Assembly (NCBI GenBank): GCA_900312665.1
Contig: ONZQ02000009.1
Location: forward strand, 1,026,728-1,090,727
From: Cephalotrichum gorgonifer
Lineage: Eukaryota > Ascomycota > Sordariomycetes > Microascales > Microascaceae
Reading direction: 5' to 3'
Length of the DNA: 64,000 nt
The position numbers were made by a program, and so were the translations under genes. Within the stretch, counting starts at the first letter, position 1; every line of letters begins with the position of its first letter. Shown piece by piece: positions 21,868 through 34,082 of this stretch. Below the pieces are notes generated by a model. That model saw nothing but the letters and a program-made list of their open reading frames with translations. It had not been told where the DNA came from and did no database searches.

Positions 21868-22834
21868 TGTAATTGTCTCAGGGGGGGAGTTGCAGGGATA
21901 TATATGTATATGTCCGATAAGTTCGGGGAGGGAGCAGTAGTTATATCCTAGATCAGAGGTCCCACGGGCCAGGTTCTGTTCCTAGCCCAACAAAGAATGA
22001 ATCGACGGAGGGGGGTGGATTGCTACCGGCCAAGGGAGAGAGGGGACTTTTCGTGAGAGTTTGACTTGGGTTCGGTAATAATATAGAATAAAATAATCAC
22101 GAAGCCTAGTGGATTCTTATACTAGGAGATATCTCGAAAAGGGGGGGAGGGAGGGGACGAATATTCCGGCGGAATTGGGTTGGGGGCTTAAGGGGGAGAG
22201 GTTTCGGTTGGTGATGACCTCGACACTAGTTAGTTATTTTAGGTGGCGGCGGCAGTAGGGAGGGGAATGAGAGGTTCCCGGTGGATTTTGACGTCAGGGC
22301 CCGCCAAGATTGGAATGGGGGGCCAACGCACGCGACCATTGATACGTCAGTCGACAGGGACCGATCGTGGCGGCTGTGGCGGTGCGGCGGCGGGAGGAGG
22401 GATTTAGCCGGGCAGGGAATAGCCGCGAACTAATGACCACTGGCAGGTGGCGACCTGGAATAGCAGGACTGTCAGGTACCCGACGCCAGGTGGCGAGCAA
22501 GAGCTCCATTTCGAGGCTGGCGCTTTTACGAACGAATACGGTTGGTACTTGGACCAATTCCAAGCACTCATCGCACGTGAGGACCATGACTTCATCTTTC
22601 ATGTTGTCTCGTGTACCTCTCGTGGGAGCTAGCCCACGTGCGAATAGTCGTATTTCCAATTCCTTCAAGATGTATCCAAGATCCCAAGTACTCCGTCTAC
22701 TTACATAATATAAAGAACACTGTGTATACCCCCAGCTCCGTATCCCAAAAGAAACCATGAAGTCTACGCATTATATCCACCCATCCCTCCCTCCGTACCA
22801 TCGTCAACATACACATGGCTGGCACATCCATCAG
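21868..22834. other. intergenic, upstream of Kes1-like gene
   Basis: This holds the Kes1-like promoter and the 3' side of the GT31 gene. A 154-codon minus ORF at 22294-22758 has overlapping open frames on both strands and no family motifs, so it is not called. Confidence 0.5.
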
Positions 22835-24388
22835 TCACCCCCTACACCTATCCCTCAGATCCGCAGCCCACGCCCCGTTAATCCCAGCCACCGCCCCCTC
22901 GACCTCCCTCCCCACAATCATCCACGGCGCCGTATGACACTCCCCGGACCCGCTGTCCCACCTCCACGCCAGACACCTCCTCCTGTCCCTCATGCACAGC
23001 TTCATGCACTTCTCCGCCGTCCCCACCCCCCTCGTCGTCCTCGACACCCCCTCCGTCAGCTTCCCCACGTGATCCCTCCCCTCCCTCATCGGCCTCCCGT
23101 TGAACCCCGTCATCTCCCCGCCGCCGAACAGCGGCCACACGTCGGACCAGAGCACGGGGCCCCTCAGGCCCTCCAGCCTCGCCCCGACGGCACGCATGTC
23201 CTCGGGCCTCTTGAGCTCGTGGAACGACACCAGCGGCGCGCAGAACCGGTCCGTCCAGATCCGCGTGTCGAGCGCGCTCTCGCCGTTGAAGAGGTGGTTG
23301 AAGCGCTCGTCCACGAACACGCCGATCTTCTGGAGCGTCGTGGCTAGGAGCCGGTCGCCCCACGTCTCCGTGAGGGAGTTGACATGCGCCTCGTACGTCA
23401 CGTCCCCGTGCAGGCGGTAGAGGGTGTCGACGGCCGCGCGGGAGAGCGCGACGGCCGACCCGCCGTGCGCGAAGCGCCCGCGGTAGTCGCCTACCGAGTT
23501 GCCGAGGTAGTGCGGCTTGGAGGGGTCGAGGTGCGAGAGGAGGGCCATGAGGGACTGGGGGATGATGTAGGTGTCGTCGTCAAGGATGAGGTACCAGTCC
23601 TTTGCTGGGGTGGTCTTGTGGAGGATTCCGAGGCCCCAGATGAACTGCGGTGGCGTGTTAGACTACAGAGTCCCTTACGTATAGTATAGGCAGTGGCGGT
23701 ATGGCCAGAAGAAAGGGGGGAGAAGAAAGGGGGAGGTGGGAACTGGAGGTTTAGAACACCCTACCTTTAGCGCATCAAGCTCCCATCCGACATTCCTCCC
23801 AATAGACAGCGCCCTGTCCTCATCGCCCGCCACGATCGCGTCCCTCAGCGGCACATACTTCTTAAACCTCTCCGCCCCGCCCCACCCCCTCGGTTCCAGA
23901 TACTCCATCAGCTCCCCCACCGCGTCCCTGACCGGCACCGTTCCCACCGTGAGGTTCAGCTCCCCTGCGAAGTCCGCCACCGCGACCGCCCTCTCTGGGT
24001 CCCACTCCCTTAGCCCTAGCGCCTCCAGCTGCGCCGGCAGCCTCTCCCTCGTCCCGTACCCCGTCTTCACCAGGATCCCCACGCGCGACGCGAAGTCGAC
24101 GGGGTAGGACCCCTTCGTCGTGAGCAGCCACGAGTCGATGGACGACGTGGAGTGGAAGAAGGAGTGGATGCACACGAGGATCCAGTTGACGGCGAGGTAG
24201 ACGGGGTGGTCCGCCGGGAGGAGGAGCTTGGAGAGCTTGTAAAAGGTGATGGTTACGAGAGCGTAGAGTGCGAGGCGTTTTATGGCGCGGCGGCGAGGGA
24301 GGGCCCTTGCTAGTGTGGCGACGGAGAAGAAGCGCTTACGGGGTGCCTGGCGCACCTTCCAGGTCCTTTGTTCGTCGAGTGCTCCCAT
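22835..24388 (-). CDS. GT31 (Fringe-like) type II membrane glycosyltransferase
   Basis: Exons 23765-24388 and 22835-23644 (intron 23645-23764) encode 477 residues. ATG is taken at 24388 (MGALDEQ); the in-frame codon further upstream is TTG. A basic cytosolic tail precedes one transmembrane helix at about residues 38-58, the type II Golgi arrangement. The exon junction opens the nucleotide-sugar block FIWGLGILH...WYLILDDDTYI, where the DxD metal-binding motif is intact. HYLGNSVGDYRGRFAHGGSAVALS is the Fringe-type acceptor loop. The C-terminus holds a cysteine cluster (AEKCMKLCMRDRRRCLAWRW...CHTAPWMIVG) resembling a PAN/apple-like module often found in fungal GT31 proteins. The sugar donor and acceptor cannot be told. 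Confidence 0.88.
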
Positions 24389-25330
24389 GACGGAGGTGGG
24401 GGTCTTCAAGATCGATTGAAGTTGGTTAAACCCGCTGGCGCGGCTGTCATCCCGAAGAAGGAACTATAATAATAAAGGGGGGGGTGAGATTTCAAGGTCT
24501 CTTAGGATATCGGCAAAATGTACTTGAAACGAAAGTGAGAATGCAACGTGCGAGAAGGAACGCGCAGGCTGCAGTCCAGAAAATAAAACTACTATCCAAG
24601 AAAGAATGTGGGAATACAGGGAGCGAATGAAAGGAAAGAACGGGGAATACAGGGGATGAGACCGTTCTTTCGAAGGGGAGTGATGAGGATGAGGTGTGAA
24701 GGTGAGGTGAGGGTGAGGATGGTGATGTCTCGGACAAGTCGCCGAAATTAAAATGGAAGTGAGAACAGGGAAGGGGTGAACGCCATCGGATTGGCGGCTC
24801 CTTCAGATGTGGCTCCTTGCATTTCTTGGCGCCAAGCCACCGCCTCCATATATGCTCGCAAAACTGGGGCTTCAGCTTCACCTCCTGCATCCTCAAATCC
24901 TGAAGTACGCAAGAGAGCAATGAGAAAGACCACCTCACTTATCACACTTCGCGGCACCGTCCATCCTCTCAAGGGCAAATTTTGAGATTTAATCTCAAGA
25001 TATAAATACATGCTCAATAAGTAGCAAGAAATTGTCTACAACAGCGCTGAAAGTCTGGGGGCCGCAGACGCGATGAGCTCGCTGTTCTGCTTCTGGCACA
25101 TCTCAAGACTCATGACACACCAGACTTGAAAATTGCAAAGATAAGTATTGTTCCCAAATAAATCTTCAATTCTCGCCATGGGACACATGAATCGTTATCC
25201 AATTCCAAGACGGTTATAGCCGCTAACACCTAACACCGGAGCCCTATCATCATACACCTACAAACCCACAATCCCCCCTGCACTCCACTCCACCCCCTTT
25301 TCATCCCTTCCTACCCCCATCCTGGTCACC
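24389..25330. other. intergenic
   Basis: This is the upstream region of the GT31 gene and the 3' side of the secreted Ala-rich gene. Only short ORFs are present. No gene was seen. Confidence 0.55.
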
Positions 25331-27077
25331 TCAAGAGCACTGCGTGACAGTCACAACAATAGAGCCACCCGTAGCGCTCGCCGCAGCCCCAGCCTTCGCT
25401 GTCTTCGTCACCGCGGGCTTCGCAGGCTTCGGCTTCGTGGCCGGCACCGCCTCCCCGGCAGCCGCCCCGGTAAGCGCGCTGTTAAACACACTCGCCGCCG
25501 TCGCATCCTGCGTCGCCGCGCCGGCCTTGGCCGCCGCGTCCTTGCAGGTAGCGACGGTGCTTGCGTCGGCCTTGCACGAGCTGCTCAGCCTGTCGCAGAT
25601 GAAGCTGGCGATGATGCCGATCTTCTGCGCACTCCCGTGGTTGAAGTCCGCACCGTTAACGGGCCTGAAGCTTCCCTCCTTGCGCCCGTCGAAGCCCTGG
25701 CCGAACTCGATGCTCGGGTCGCCGCAGCTGCCGAAGGCCGACTGCCTCTTCCTCAGCGCGTTGGCGGACCGGCAGGCCGCGAGCTGCGTCTCACACTGAC
25801 CAACACCGCCGGCGAGGGCGCCGCTGTTGGCCGCGTTGGCGCAGGCGTTCTTCTGGATATCGCAGGAGCGGCCGATCGCCGCGCTCTGGCCAACGAAGGT
25901 GTTGCCGTTAACCGAGAAGGGGCGGTTACCCGTGGACGAGACGACCGGGGGGGAGGGCCGCCGAGGGTGCCACTGAAAGCCTGGACGTTGACGCCCTCGG
26001 CGGTGGCGGATCCGGTTTCGACGGCGGAGGCGGCCGTGGTGCGGGCGGCGCAGTTGGGGATTGTGCGGGTGACGACGCTGCAGGACTGGGTGCTGACCGC
26101 CGGAGCAGCGGTCTTGACAGCACCACCGGCCGTGCCAGTCAAATTGCACTTCTGCTTTGCACCGCCGGTGGCGGTGGGGGCGGCGCTAGCGACGGCCCCG
26201 TCCAAGGTAGCGACGCCGCCGCCGGCGATGGGGAGGCCGTTGAAGTCGATGTTGGTGGCCTCGATGACGCCAGTCCCGGTGAAGGTAGGCGTGATGTCCA
26301 CGACGGCGGCGAGGATCTCCTGGGGGGAGGCGTCGAGGACGAGAAGTCTGTCCGAGAAGATGCATCCGGGAAGAGCATTCTGCGTGTCACAAGTGTTTCC
26401 GGCCCCGGTGTTGTCATTGGGCTATTAGAATCAAACGGGTTAGGATCAATGCGGCTCTCAAGTCATTTTAACTGCCCAGATGGGCCAAGATACAATAGTA
26501 TGTATAAGTATAAGAGAGAATATAGACTTACATCGCCAGGGGCAAAAGTACCCGAGTCGAGCGCAATAAGCGGGTCGACGCCGATGAGCGCAAGCTGCTC
26601 CGCCAGCGCCAGGGCGACGGCCTTATTCCCGGCCTGGGCCCCGGGCGCAGCGGGGTCCTGGTGCTGGTCGAACGCCGCGATCTCCGGGTTCACGGCGTCC
26701 TCGGGGCAGATGACGCTCTCAAGCCCCACCTTGCCCGTGTTCCGCTCGAGGGCCTGGTACACGAGGGCGCCGGCCATACCGCGCACGTCGGAGATGGCCT
26801 TGGCATTGGTGAATGCCTGATCGGCCGTCAGCTGTTTCAAGCAGTCGAGATTGATGCTGGTCGGGTCCGCGACGCCGGCGGCGGCGGCGGCGTTGCCGAG
26901 GAGACCGAAGACGGGGTCCACGATGCCGAGGGGGTTGTCGAGGTTGAGGAACTCGCGGACGATCTCGAGGTAGATGTTGTGAGACTGCTCCTGGGGCACC
27001 TCGCGCTTGGTGACCTTGACGGGCGTCGCAGAGGCGACGGCCAGGAGCGAGATGAGAACGGGGTTCTGGTACTTCAT
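25331..27077 (-). pseudogene. secreted Ala/Cys-rich protein gene with a one-base frameshift
   Basis: Exon 1 (26532-27077) starts MKYQNP with a signal peptide of about 18 residues and a KR dibasic site soon after. The intron is 26422-26531. Exon 2 (25331-26421) begins PNDNTGAGNTCDTQNALPGC. At the C-run complementary to 25947-25953 the reading frame breaks: the upstream frame runs on to a stop near 25753, while the downstream frame continues with coding character (FSVNGNTFVGQS, CDIQKNACANAANS) and ends TVTQCS at 25331. Exon lengths sum to 3n only if one base is added. The intact product would be about 545 residues, extracellular and Ala/Thr-rich with paired Cys. I do not recognise the biochemical function. 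It is labelled pseudogene because the frame is broken as given, but sequencing error is just as likely. Confidence 0.7.
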
Positions 27078-30000
27078 CTTGGCTTTCAAAAATGCCGGTG
27101 TATGCACGAGCTTAAAAGTGAAAAGAGTTGTTGTAATGACAGACGGACTGGCCGGACTGTGCCGTTGTAGAAGCGAACAGAAAAAGAAGTTTCAAAGAGT
27201 GATATAACTGTCCAAAAATGGGCCACCACAAAGAATGGAAGAGTTCACAGAACTCGGTGCAAGAAAAGAGAGAAAAAAAGAAGCGAAACGGAAGAAGTGG
27301 ACGGGGTTGTCAAGCAAAGCTGGATGGAGAGCTGGTGAGGGAAAAGAAAGAGAGGCCATCGTGGTGGGAGATCAGGGATTCTTATACACAGGCTGCGGAG
27401 CAGGCCGATCCGGCTTGGATCATAGTGACCGATCGACGAAACTAGCTATCTCTTTCATATCGGACGACAAAAAACATGGGAAAGACTGGGGCGATTGCCT
27501 CTGGCCTCTCTACACTAGGGATGAACCCTCCGTTCAAGGGGTCAGGGAGGTGGTAGGACCGGGTGTAAAACAGGGCGCTGTTTCCGTCGCAGACATTTTC
27601 GGAAGGGGGGCCGAAGGAGTGCTGTCAAAGCTTGACAGGCATGAAGAAAAAAGAAGTGGTATTAGGGGCGTGGTGTGGTGGTGGCCGGATTGGGACAGGC
27701 CAATGCGATGGCGTCCAGGCAGGGGTGTTGCGTGGTATCGTGTGACGGAGTCCCTGGCAAGTTCCGAGCTTTCCTGGAGGGGCGCAGGGTCAACCACCAG
27801 ATTCAACCATCGTGGGTTTCAACGCCGCCTCAACCCCTCAACTCGACCCAGGCCTGTCATTCAATCTTCTTTAACGCTTTTTGGACAGCCTCCCCCGCGA
27901 CAGGGGTCAATGGCCCAATTGGAGCACGTTCCCGACCTCTGGTGACGCCCGGTGACCACGGACGCACTTCGCTAAGGCAAGACGGCGGTAAGTAATCATA
28001 ACGACAGTGTCATTTGCAATTTCGAGTGTCAGGACTGCCTTATGATCCGAGTTCATGGACTAAGGCGATCCCCAGACACGGTTGGGATTTTTCGGGGACG
28101 ATAGCCAGGCCCGGATTGGCGGGTGTGGTGAGTGAGGAAGACCTGGTCGATCTGAGGTGGGTGATCAGACACGCTGAGCCGCAGGTTGTGCTCGGTTGAC
28201 GTTTCGACAGGGATTATCCTGCGGCCAGCACGGAAGAGTGGGGCAACCAGCCAGCTCGGATCAGACATGATCCGCAGGGTTGGAAAATTGAAAGGGATGA
28301 TATTTATGTTTATGAGGGCTGAGGTTTTCATTGCGTCTGATGTGGTGGTAGCGGAAGGTATTCGTAGTAGAAGGAGGTATGTAGGCAGTTGTGGGAGGAA
28401 ATGCGGCTCAACAACTGGCGGACGGGCGCAAATTCGAGGTGTAAGTGCTCATGCAGGCGACAATTCAATTCGGACAGGCAGCCCAGCCCATCCATACCTC
28501 CTTCCCTAACTCCCCTCCCTTTCAGCTCCTTTGCCGTCGCTACATTATCGTAGCTCCTTCCCTGTCTCCACCGTAGCTCCTTCCCTCCCCCCCGCCCTTT
28601 GTCATAGTTCTGGTAATACCTTCCCTGTATGCTCCCATAGTTAACTACTTCCTTCCCTGCCTCCACTTCGTCAATCCATCCGGTGCATTGACCAAAGCTT
28701 AATGCGTTTGACCTATTCCGCATGAGGCGTGGCCGGGCCCAGGAGGTCGCAACCAGGACGGCGCTAGATGAGACTGCGTCATGGTCCAACCGTACCTGAA
28801 GCACGAACCACTCCACTCCGATTATTAGGGGTGAGTTTCTTTTTTGTTTGGCGCTACCGACTCGATCGGCTCTGCGGTCCGTGACTGGTCTAGCGGCCGT
28901 GAAGTGGAGTCTAAAGCCGGGGCTCCCCACCATGCCACTTGCCATACCAATGGAGGGTTCGACGATGAAGGCCGGCAATCGATAATACCCTTCGCTTCGC
29001 GCCTCCCCCGAGTTTCGAGAAGGCCAGTGGTCGGGATTCCGTTCTTCCTCTTCTTTCGACCTTGCTTTCGTCCCATTTTGTCTTCTTTCTTATTAATAAT
29101 TACATTAATCACATCGATTATTCCTCCCCCCTTTTTCTTTTCTTCGGTCTCCCATGTCTGGACGTGCAATGCCCCCTCCTCGACGACAATCTCGCGCCGG
29201 GCTTTCTCTTTGTTGATGCAAATGGCATTCGACTTGGCGGCGGACAGAAGAGAGCCTGACGATAGCTGTCTGTGGCTCATGACTTGGAGACTTAAGGAAG
29301 CCTGAAGGGAGGAGGAGGTTGGGGGTGATGTGATAATACTCGGGCCAACCATGGTCCGAGTATACGTTAGTTGGGTGGGTAGATGGTCCTCAGGCGCAAT
29401 GGGGCGAAGGAGCTTCCTTCGCAGCACATTTAGCATCTCTCGACGGAACGATGGCTATTTGATGTTATATTATGGCTTGGCTAGCCAGTGACATTCTCGC
29501 CGTCTTCGTTGCGCGAGACCTCAAGCAGGGAAAGCTATCTTCATGTAAAGGCTGATATTAATCTTCACATAGACTAGCCAAGTCACAGGAAGCTTAGCCA
29601 GTCATCTCCTTGGCTACGAGTAGGTGTACGTCACGCGGTGGCAGGACATACCCTGCTACCTGGTTTGTGGCACCCTCGGCTGCACGTTGCCCTTCGAGAA
29701 GCCGACGCAAACGAGAGAGGCGTGGCATCACATGCCGGAAATGGAAACGGCGTAACTCCAGCCCCCACCATGACTACTTTTATCTGTGTTAGAAATATCG
29801 TCTAATGTAGGTCCCGTCCTTCAGCTGAGCTGGTGGTAGCGGGGCGTGGTGTTCCGATCGGCGGAGAAAGGGATCGGCGGGGCGAACCAACGGGACGACG
29901 CCGTATTCCTCGCTTTCTTCGGGCGGGCAGTGTGCGGGTCGGGGAACGCGATGTATACGTGATGGACCTCATTTATTATTCTAGCCCGCGATGGGAAGAG

Positions 30001-30197
30001 TGTAATGACGATGCAGTTATTATTTAAAGGAAGGAAGGCGCCTTATACGCCGAGGTATAGAGGATGGAATTTTCTTATTCTCGACAAGCAGAATGCTACA
30101 ATAATTACTTGATCCATACTCCCGAAACCTAATTATCATCTACTTACCTTAATATTTATAATATCATCTCATCCTTTTCCCGCCTTCTTTCTTAGTC
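27078..30197. other. long intergenic region, no gene supported
   Basis: This 3.1 kb marks the left border of the gene-poor block. ORFs of 150-236 codons occur on both strands (27235-27945 +, 28328-28978 -, 28825-29436 -). They are rich in Arg/Lys/Trp or low-complexity sequence, often begin at non-ATG codons, overlap on opposite strands and show no motifs. They were not called. No transposon ends or RNA genes were recognised. Confidence 0.5.
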
Positions 30198-32217
30198 ATG
30201 ACTCTCCGGGCTTCGGTGATTGGGACCCTCGTGGGCCTTGCCTCCGCGTCGCTAAACTGCCGCCCCAACGGCTCAGTCGTCCCACGGCCCACGGACCTAT
30301 CCAAGTCCCCGGTATTCGCCGCCGCGCTCTCCAACCTCACGGATGCCCTCCAGAAAGCCGTGGACGGCGAGATCAATGGCGGATGGCCGATGGAGAACAG
30401 CTCCTTCTCCCTCGGGGTCGTGTCTATCTCCCAAGAGGACCCGGGGGTACCAATCTGGGAGTTCCATCACTTGTCGGAGAAAAATGTGAACGGCACAAAG
30501 GAGATTGGGAGGGACTCGCAGTATCTAATTGGGTCTATCTCCAAGGTCTTTTCGGATCTCGTCTTGTTGAAGAGCGGGGTTGATCTTGACAGCCCGGTTC
30601 AAGAGTATCTTCCTGCACTTGACGGGGGACTGATCGACTGGAAGGATATTACACTGCGTGACCTTGGGAACCACCAATCTGGGATTACTCCAAACCGTGA
30701 GTCGATGCAAGACCTTAGGGATCCCAGCAAAGAGAAGAAAAGCAAATAAAGAAGAAAGAAAAGGCGAGAGAAGATGGAACTAGACTAATTGCGAACTGCA
30801 GCTGCTGGGTTTTCCGAGTACTACTACCTCAAGTCCCTCTTCGAACTGCTCGGCTTCCCACCCATCGAGGACACCGAGTATCCAACCTGCGGTGTCATCT
30901 CTCTGAACGGGCCTTGCGCTGAAAAAGGTGATACATACCCGGTNNNNNNNNNNNNNNNNNNNNGATGGAATTTATTCTAACCCAGCTTTCTAGAATACCT
31001 CCAGGAACTCGCAGCCGGATACCCCGTCGCCCCGCCGGCGAAGACCCCCGTGTACTCCAGCATCGGCTTCTCCACTTTCATTCTGGCCCTCGAGAAGGCG
31101 ACCGGGAAGAAGTACGCCGAGCTCATAGAAGAGTACATTACCGTACCCCTGGGCCTGAAAAGTACGGCTCCGAGCCCAGGCAACACCGACAAGGCCGTTG
31201 TCCCCCCCGGTGACAGCTCGTGGGGGAGCGACTATGGTCTCGACGCCCCGTAAGTCTTCCCCATAAGGGAGACGCATCCTCACCTCCCTGAGATATCCAG
31301 AGACTGTACTTTGATGAGCAGAACCTGACCCGTTGCGCAGTGGTGGTGGCCTCTACTCCACCCTCTCCGACCTCTCCGCCTTCCTGCACGGCATCCTCAC
31401 CAAGTCGGACAAGATCCTCCCCACGGCCACCGACATCAACGCCTGGCTGAAGCCCAACTCCGCCACGGGCGGCCTGCATTCTCTCGTCGGCCTCCCATGG
31501 GAGATATACCGCGCAGATGAGCTGACGCCGGAGCACCCGCATGTGATAGACATCTACGCCAAGGGCGGCGGCGCGTACGGTTATCGCTCGCAGGTCGCGC
31601 TGCTGGACGACTACGGCCTAGGCTTGGTGATCCTCACCGCCGGGCCGGGTATGGCCATGACGCCCATCTACGAGGCCATGCTGTCCGTGCTTGTCCCCGC
31701 CGCGGATGAAGCTGCCAGACAGCAGGCTGAGGGGAAGTACACCGGCTCCTTCAAAGCCGAGGACGATGTTGCCGTCGAGGCGAAGATGGTTCTGGACGGA
31801 GACTCGGTGGTCATCGAGTCCCTTACCCGGAACGGCTCGGATATTATCGAGGGAATCCAGGAGATCTTCAACCAGGGCCTCGGCTCGATAATGGGCTTCT
31901 CCGTCTCGACTCCGCGCCTCTTCCCCACCGAGATTGAGGTTCGCGGGACAGTCGCTGACGGACAAGGGAACTATGAGAGAGAGGTTATCCGTGAGGATTG
32001 GAGGATGACCTGGGGAAACTTCTCGGGGTTGCCTCAGGGGGAGTTACCCGGTGTTGGGGCGACGGGGAAGGACTGTCTGATGTGGACGCTTGCGGACTGG
32101 TTGCACTACGGGAGGGAGCCGCTTGATAGGTTCGTGTTTGTGAGGGATGCGGGGACTGGCGAGGTTTTGGGTGTTGAGGTGCCGTTTTTGAGGGCAGGGC
32201 TTTTGAGGCGGAGCTAG
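30198..32217 (+). CDS. secreted beta-lactamase-fold serine hydrolase
   Basis: Four exons are read: 30198-30696, 30802-30927, 30994-31249 and 31341-32217, encoding 585 residues. A signal peptide covers about residues 1-18. The class C beta-lactamase/penicillin-binding fold is shown by the SxxK motif GSISKVFSD (nucleophile Ser113, Lys116), then LRDLGNHQSGI, the YxS-type motif VYSSIGFSTFILALEKATGKKY (Tyr229), and a late KGGGAYGYRS segment in place of the KTG/HTG triad. The C-terminal 200 residues form a separate beta-rich domain. Fungal members are extracellular esterases, peptidases or lactonases, and the substrate is unknown. A 20-N gap lies wholly inside intron 2, so the coding sequence is unaffected. 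Confidence 0.88.
30944..30963. other. assembly gap of 20 N inside intron 2 of the hydrolase
   Basis: Twenty N lie between a GTGATA donor (30928) and a TTCTAACCC...TAG acceptor (30993). The exon junction across the gap gives an in-frame Glu codon. The true gap length is unknown. Confidence 0.95.
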
Positions 32218-32703
32218 GAGGCTGTGTGCCGTGTGTCATGGTAGTTGTAGTTGAAGGTATTCTTATACTGTCCAGCTACCGAAGTTGCAGGCAGCGCTCC
32301 GAGCCTCCGTCCATGTCTCGCTCTCGGTAGACTTCGCTCGCCGCCTCTACCATTACTCACGAGTACTATCTAGATGGACCAGCCCAGTGGTCACTTCAAA
32401 TGTGACGGCAATCCGGGTAATCAGAAACCTGGCGGTAGAGACAGGCGCGCGCGTATGCAATACTACCTACCACCTACCCAGAAGAGCATTGGATTGACAC
32501 AATGCAGTTTGAGCGTGCCTGCCCCCGCTTTCCTTCCCCTTGCCCTCCCTTCCAAGTCGTGTTGGCCTCCCCTCATGCTCGTACTCCGAATATTCTTCTT
32601 CTTCACCTCCAGCTTCTATGACCCCTTCAACCGCCAAAACAACCGTACCCCTTTCTCTCTCCACTATACACTATACAGCTACAATGTTCTCACTTGATTA
32701 CAT
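32218..32703. other. intergenic, no HET-domain remnant found
   Basis: This region precedes the HET C-terminal fragment. I looked in all forward frames for HET-domain motifs (CWG, WIDALCI) and found none. A TGA in the fragment's frame at about 32695 closes it upstream. Confidence 0.55.
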
Positions 32704-33438
32704 GTGCGCGCCTGGCACAAGTGGATGTCGAGTTTCTCCTCCCGAGCGCTCACCGAGGCGGGTGACAAACTACCCGCTGTGGCGGGCGTCGCATCGCGCT
32801 TCTCGGCCTCTGGATTGACATATGCTGCCGGTCTATGGAAGGAGGACCTCAATGTGGGACTTTCCTGGTGTGGAACAATGTCCGGTTCGCTAGTCAGGAG
32901 GCTTGATCGAGCCCAATCGTGGAGTTGGGCCTCGGTTGACGGCCATATACTATATCCCTGGTGGATGGCCGTTAGTAAGCTCGAGGCCGACATCTCAACA
33001 ACCTCTCCCACCGAACTGCAAGCCACTGATGTATCTGTTGACGAAAGGCAACCAGGAACATTCAGTTCGGTCTACGGCGGACGCATCGAAGCCGTTGCTA
33101 CGCTGTATCCTGGAACCATCCGCGGAGAGTCGAGGAAGCCCCAGCTCCGCTTCGATATAGAGCAGCCCGAGTCTTTCAAATACACACTTGATGAGACTGG
33201 CCATTTCGGGGAGAAGCCTCGGCCCTGTTGGCTGACCCGGCTGTACAGCGTCGTGCTGAGAGGACCGTCGAATGAGAAGGGCCTGGGACGGTATTTCATG
33301 TTTTGTCTGATACTTGAAGAGGTGGATAGTGGTAGATCGGAGTTCCGTCGGATCGGGCTGGCCGAACAACTTGAAGGTGGGCGGCCAGACATCAACCCTC
33401 TGGGCCTGGGTGTCGAAAGGAAGATTACGATTATATGA
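32704..33438 (+). pseudogene. orphan C-terminal half of a HET-domain protein
   Basis: The frame is open from 32704 (GTG), and the first ATG is 32725. The 240-odd residues match the region that follows the HET domain in fungal heterokaryon-incompatibility proteins. W-x(5)-SSRALTEAGDKLPAVAGVA corresponds to the usual YSxRxLTxxxDKLPALSGIA, and SWCG plus AQSWSWASVDG correspond to LLWxxxxxxRAPSWSWAS(V/L)DG. The C-terminal strands follow to the stop. The N-terminal HET domain, which triggers cell death on non-self recognition, is absent from the upstream DNA. This is most simply a truncated remnant, although a stand-alone expressed fragment is possible. The open frame over 730 bp implies recent loss or retained selection. 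Confidence 0.7.
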
Positions 33439-34082
33439 GTGTGTGTCCAAAGCAGGGGTGTCTCGCCCGTTTACCGTGACGCACATTTCCCAATCTAGTA
33501 TCGAGCTTGACCTAGGAGCATCTGGAAGGACGGTCCCTTTCCCCCGGGAAGATTCCACCGTCCTTTCCCTAATATCATAATTACCGACTATGCACGCGTT
33601 GGGCCATTACCTATATCTAATGCAAGTGCAAGTCCTCTTTTCTCAGCCTTCTCCGGGAACAGAGCTCCAGAAATTGATGCATCAGCTTCGAGAACAGTAG
33701 AACCGCCGGATGGCAGGTATTGCGACCAATAGTTCTTTCTATGGCGTAGAAAGAGCTCGAATGTAGTTGGGGGGGACAAAGGAGAGACGTTCCATCACTT
33801 GCTGGGTTCGCTACCGATTCTTTGTTGAGCCATGTCCGGGACCTTCCGAAACTTCGTAAATATTCCCTCCACCGGCCAGCATCGATCGATCCGCCTGCTC
33901 CCCCGGCTGGTTCCCAGCCTATATAAGTATCGGGCCGTCGATACAGTAACCGTTCATCTCCTATCTTCACAGCAACTTCCTCCATCCTCTCCTTACACTC
34001 ACGACACCGCAGACAACATTTCCCCTCCTGATTTGCTGACAAGAACACTGAAGTACTAGTTTACCCCTTACCTAGGGACAGC
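33439..34082. other. intergenic
   Basis: A 143-codon minus ORF (33617-34048) has no motifs. The RRM gene leader, with TATATAAG at about 33919, lies near the right end. No other gene was seen. Confidence 0.5.

Noticed and set aside
22294..22758. 154-codon minus ORF
   Set aside because: Open frames on both strands over the same DNA with no recognisable domain.
27235..27945. 236-codon plus-strand ORF
   Set aside because: No family motif, biased Arg/Lys/Trp composition, and overlapping opposite-strand frames. It looks like a chance open frame.
28328..29436. Two minus-strand ORFs of 203-216 codons
   Set aside because: Low-complexity composition, no conserved motif, and an opposing open frame on the plus strand. 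No sensible splice structure was found.
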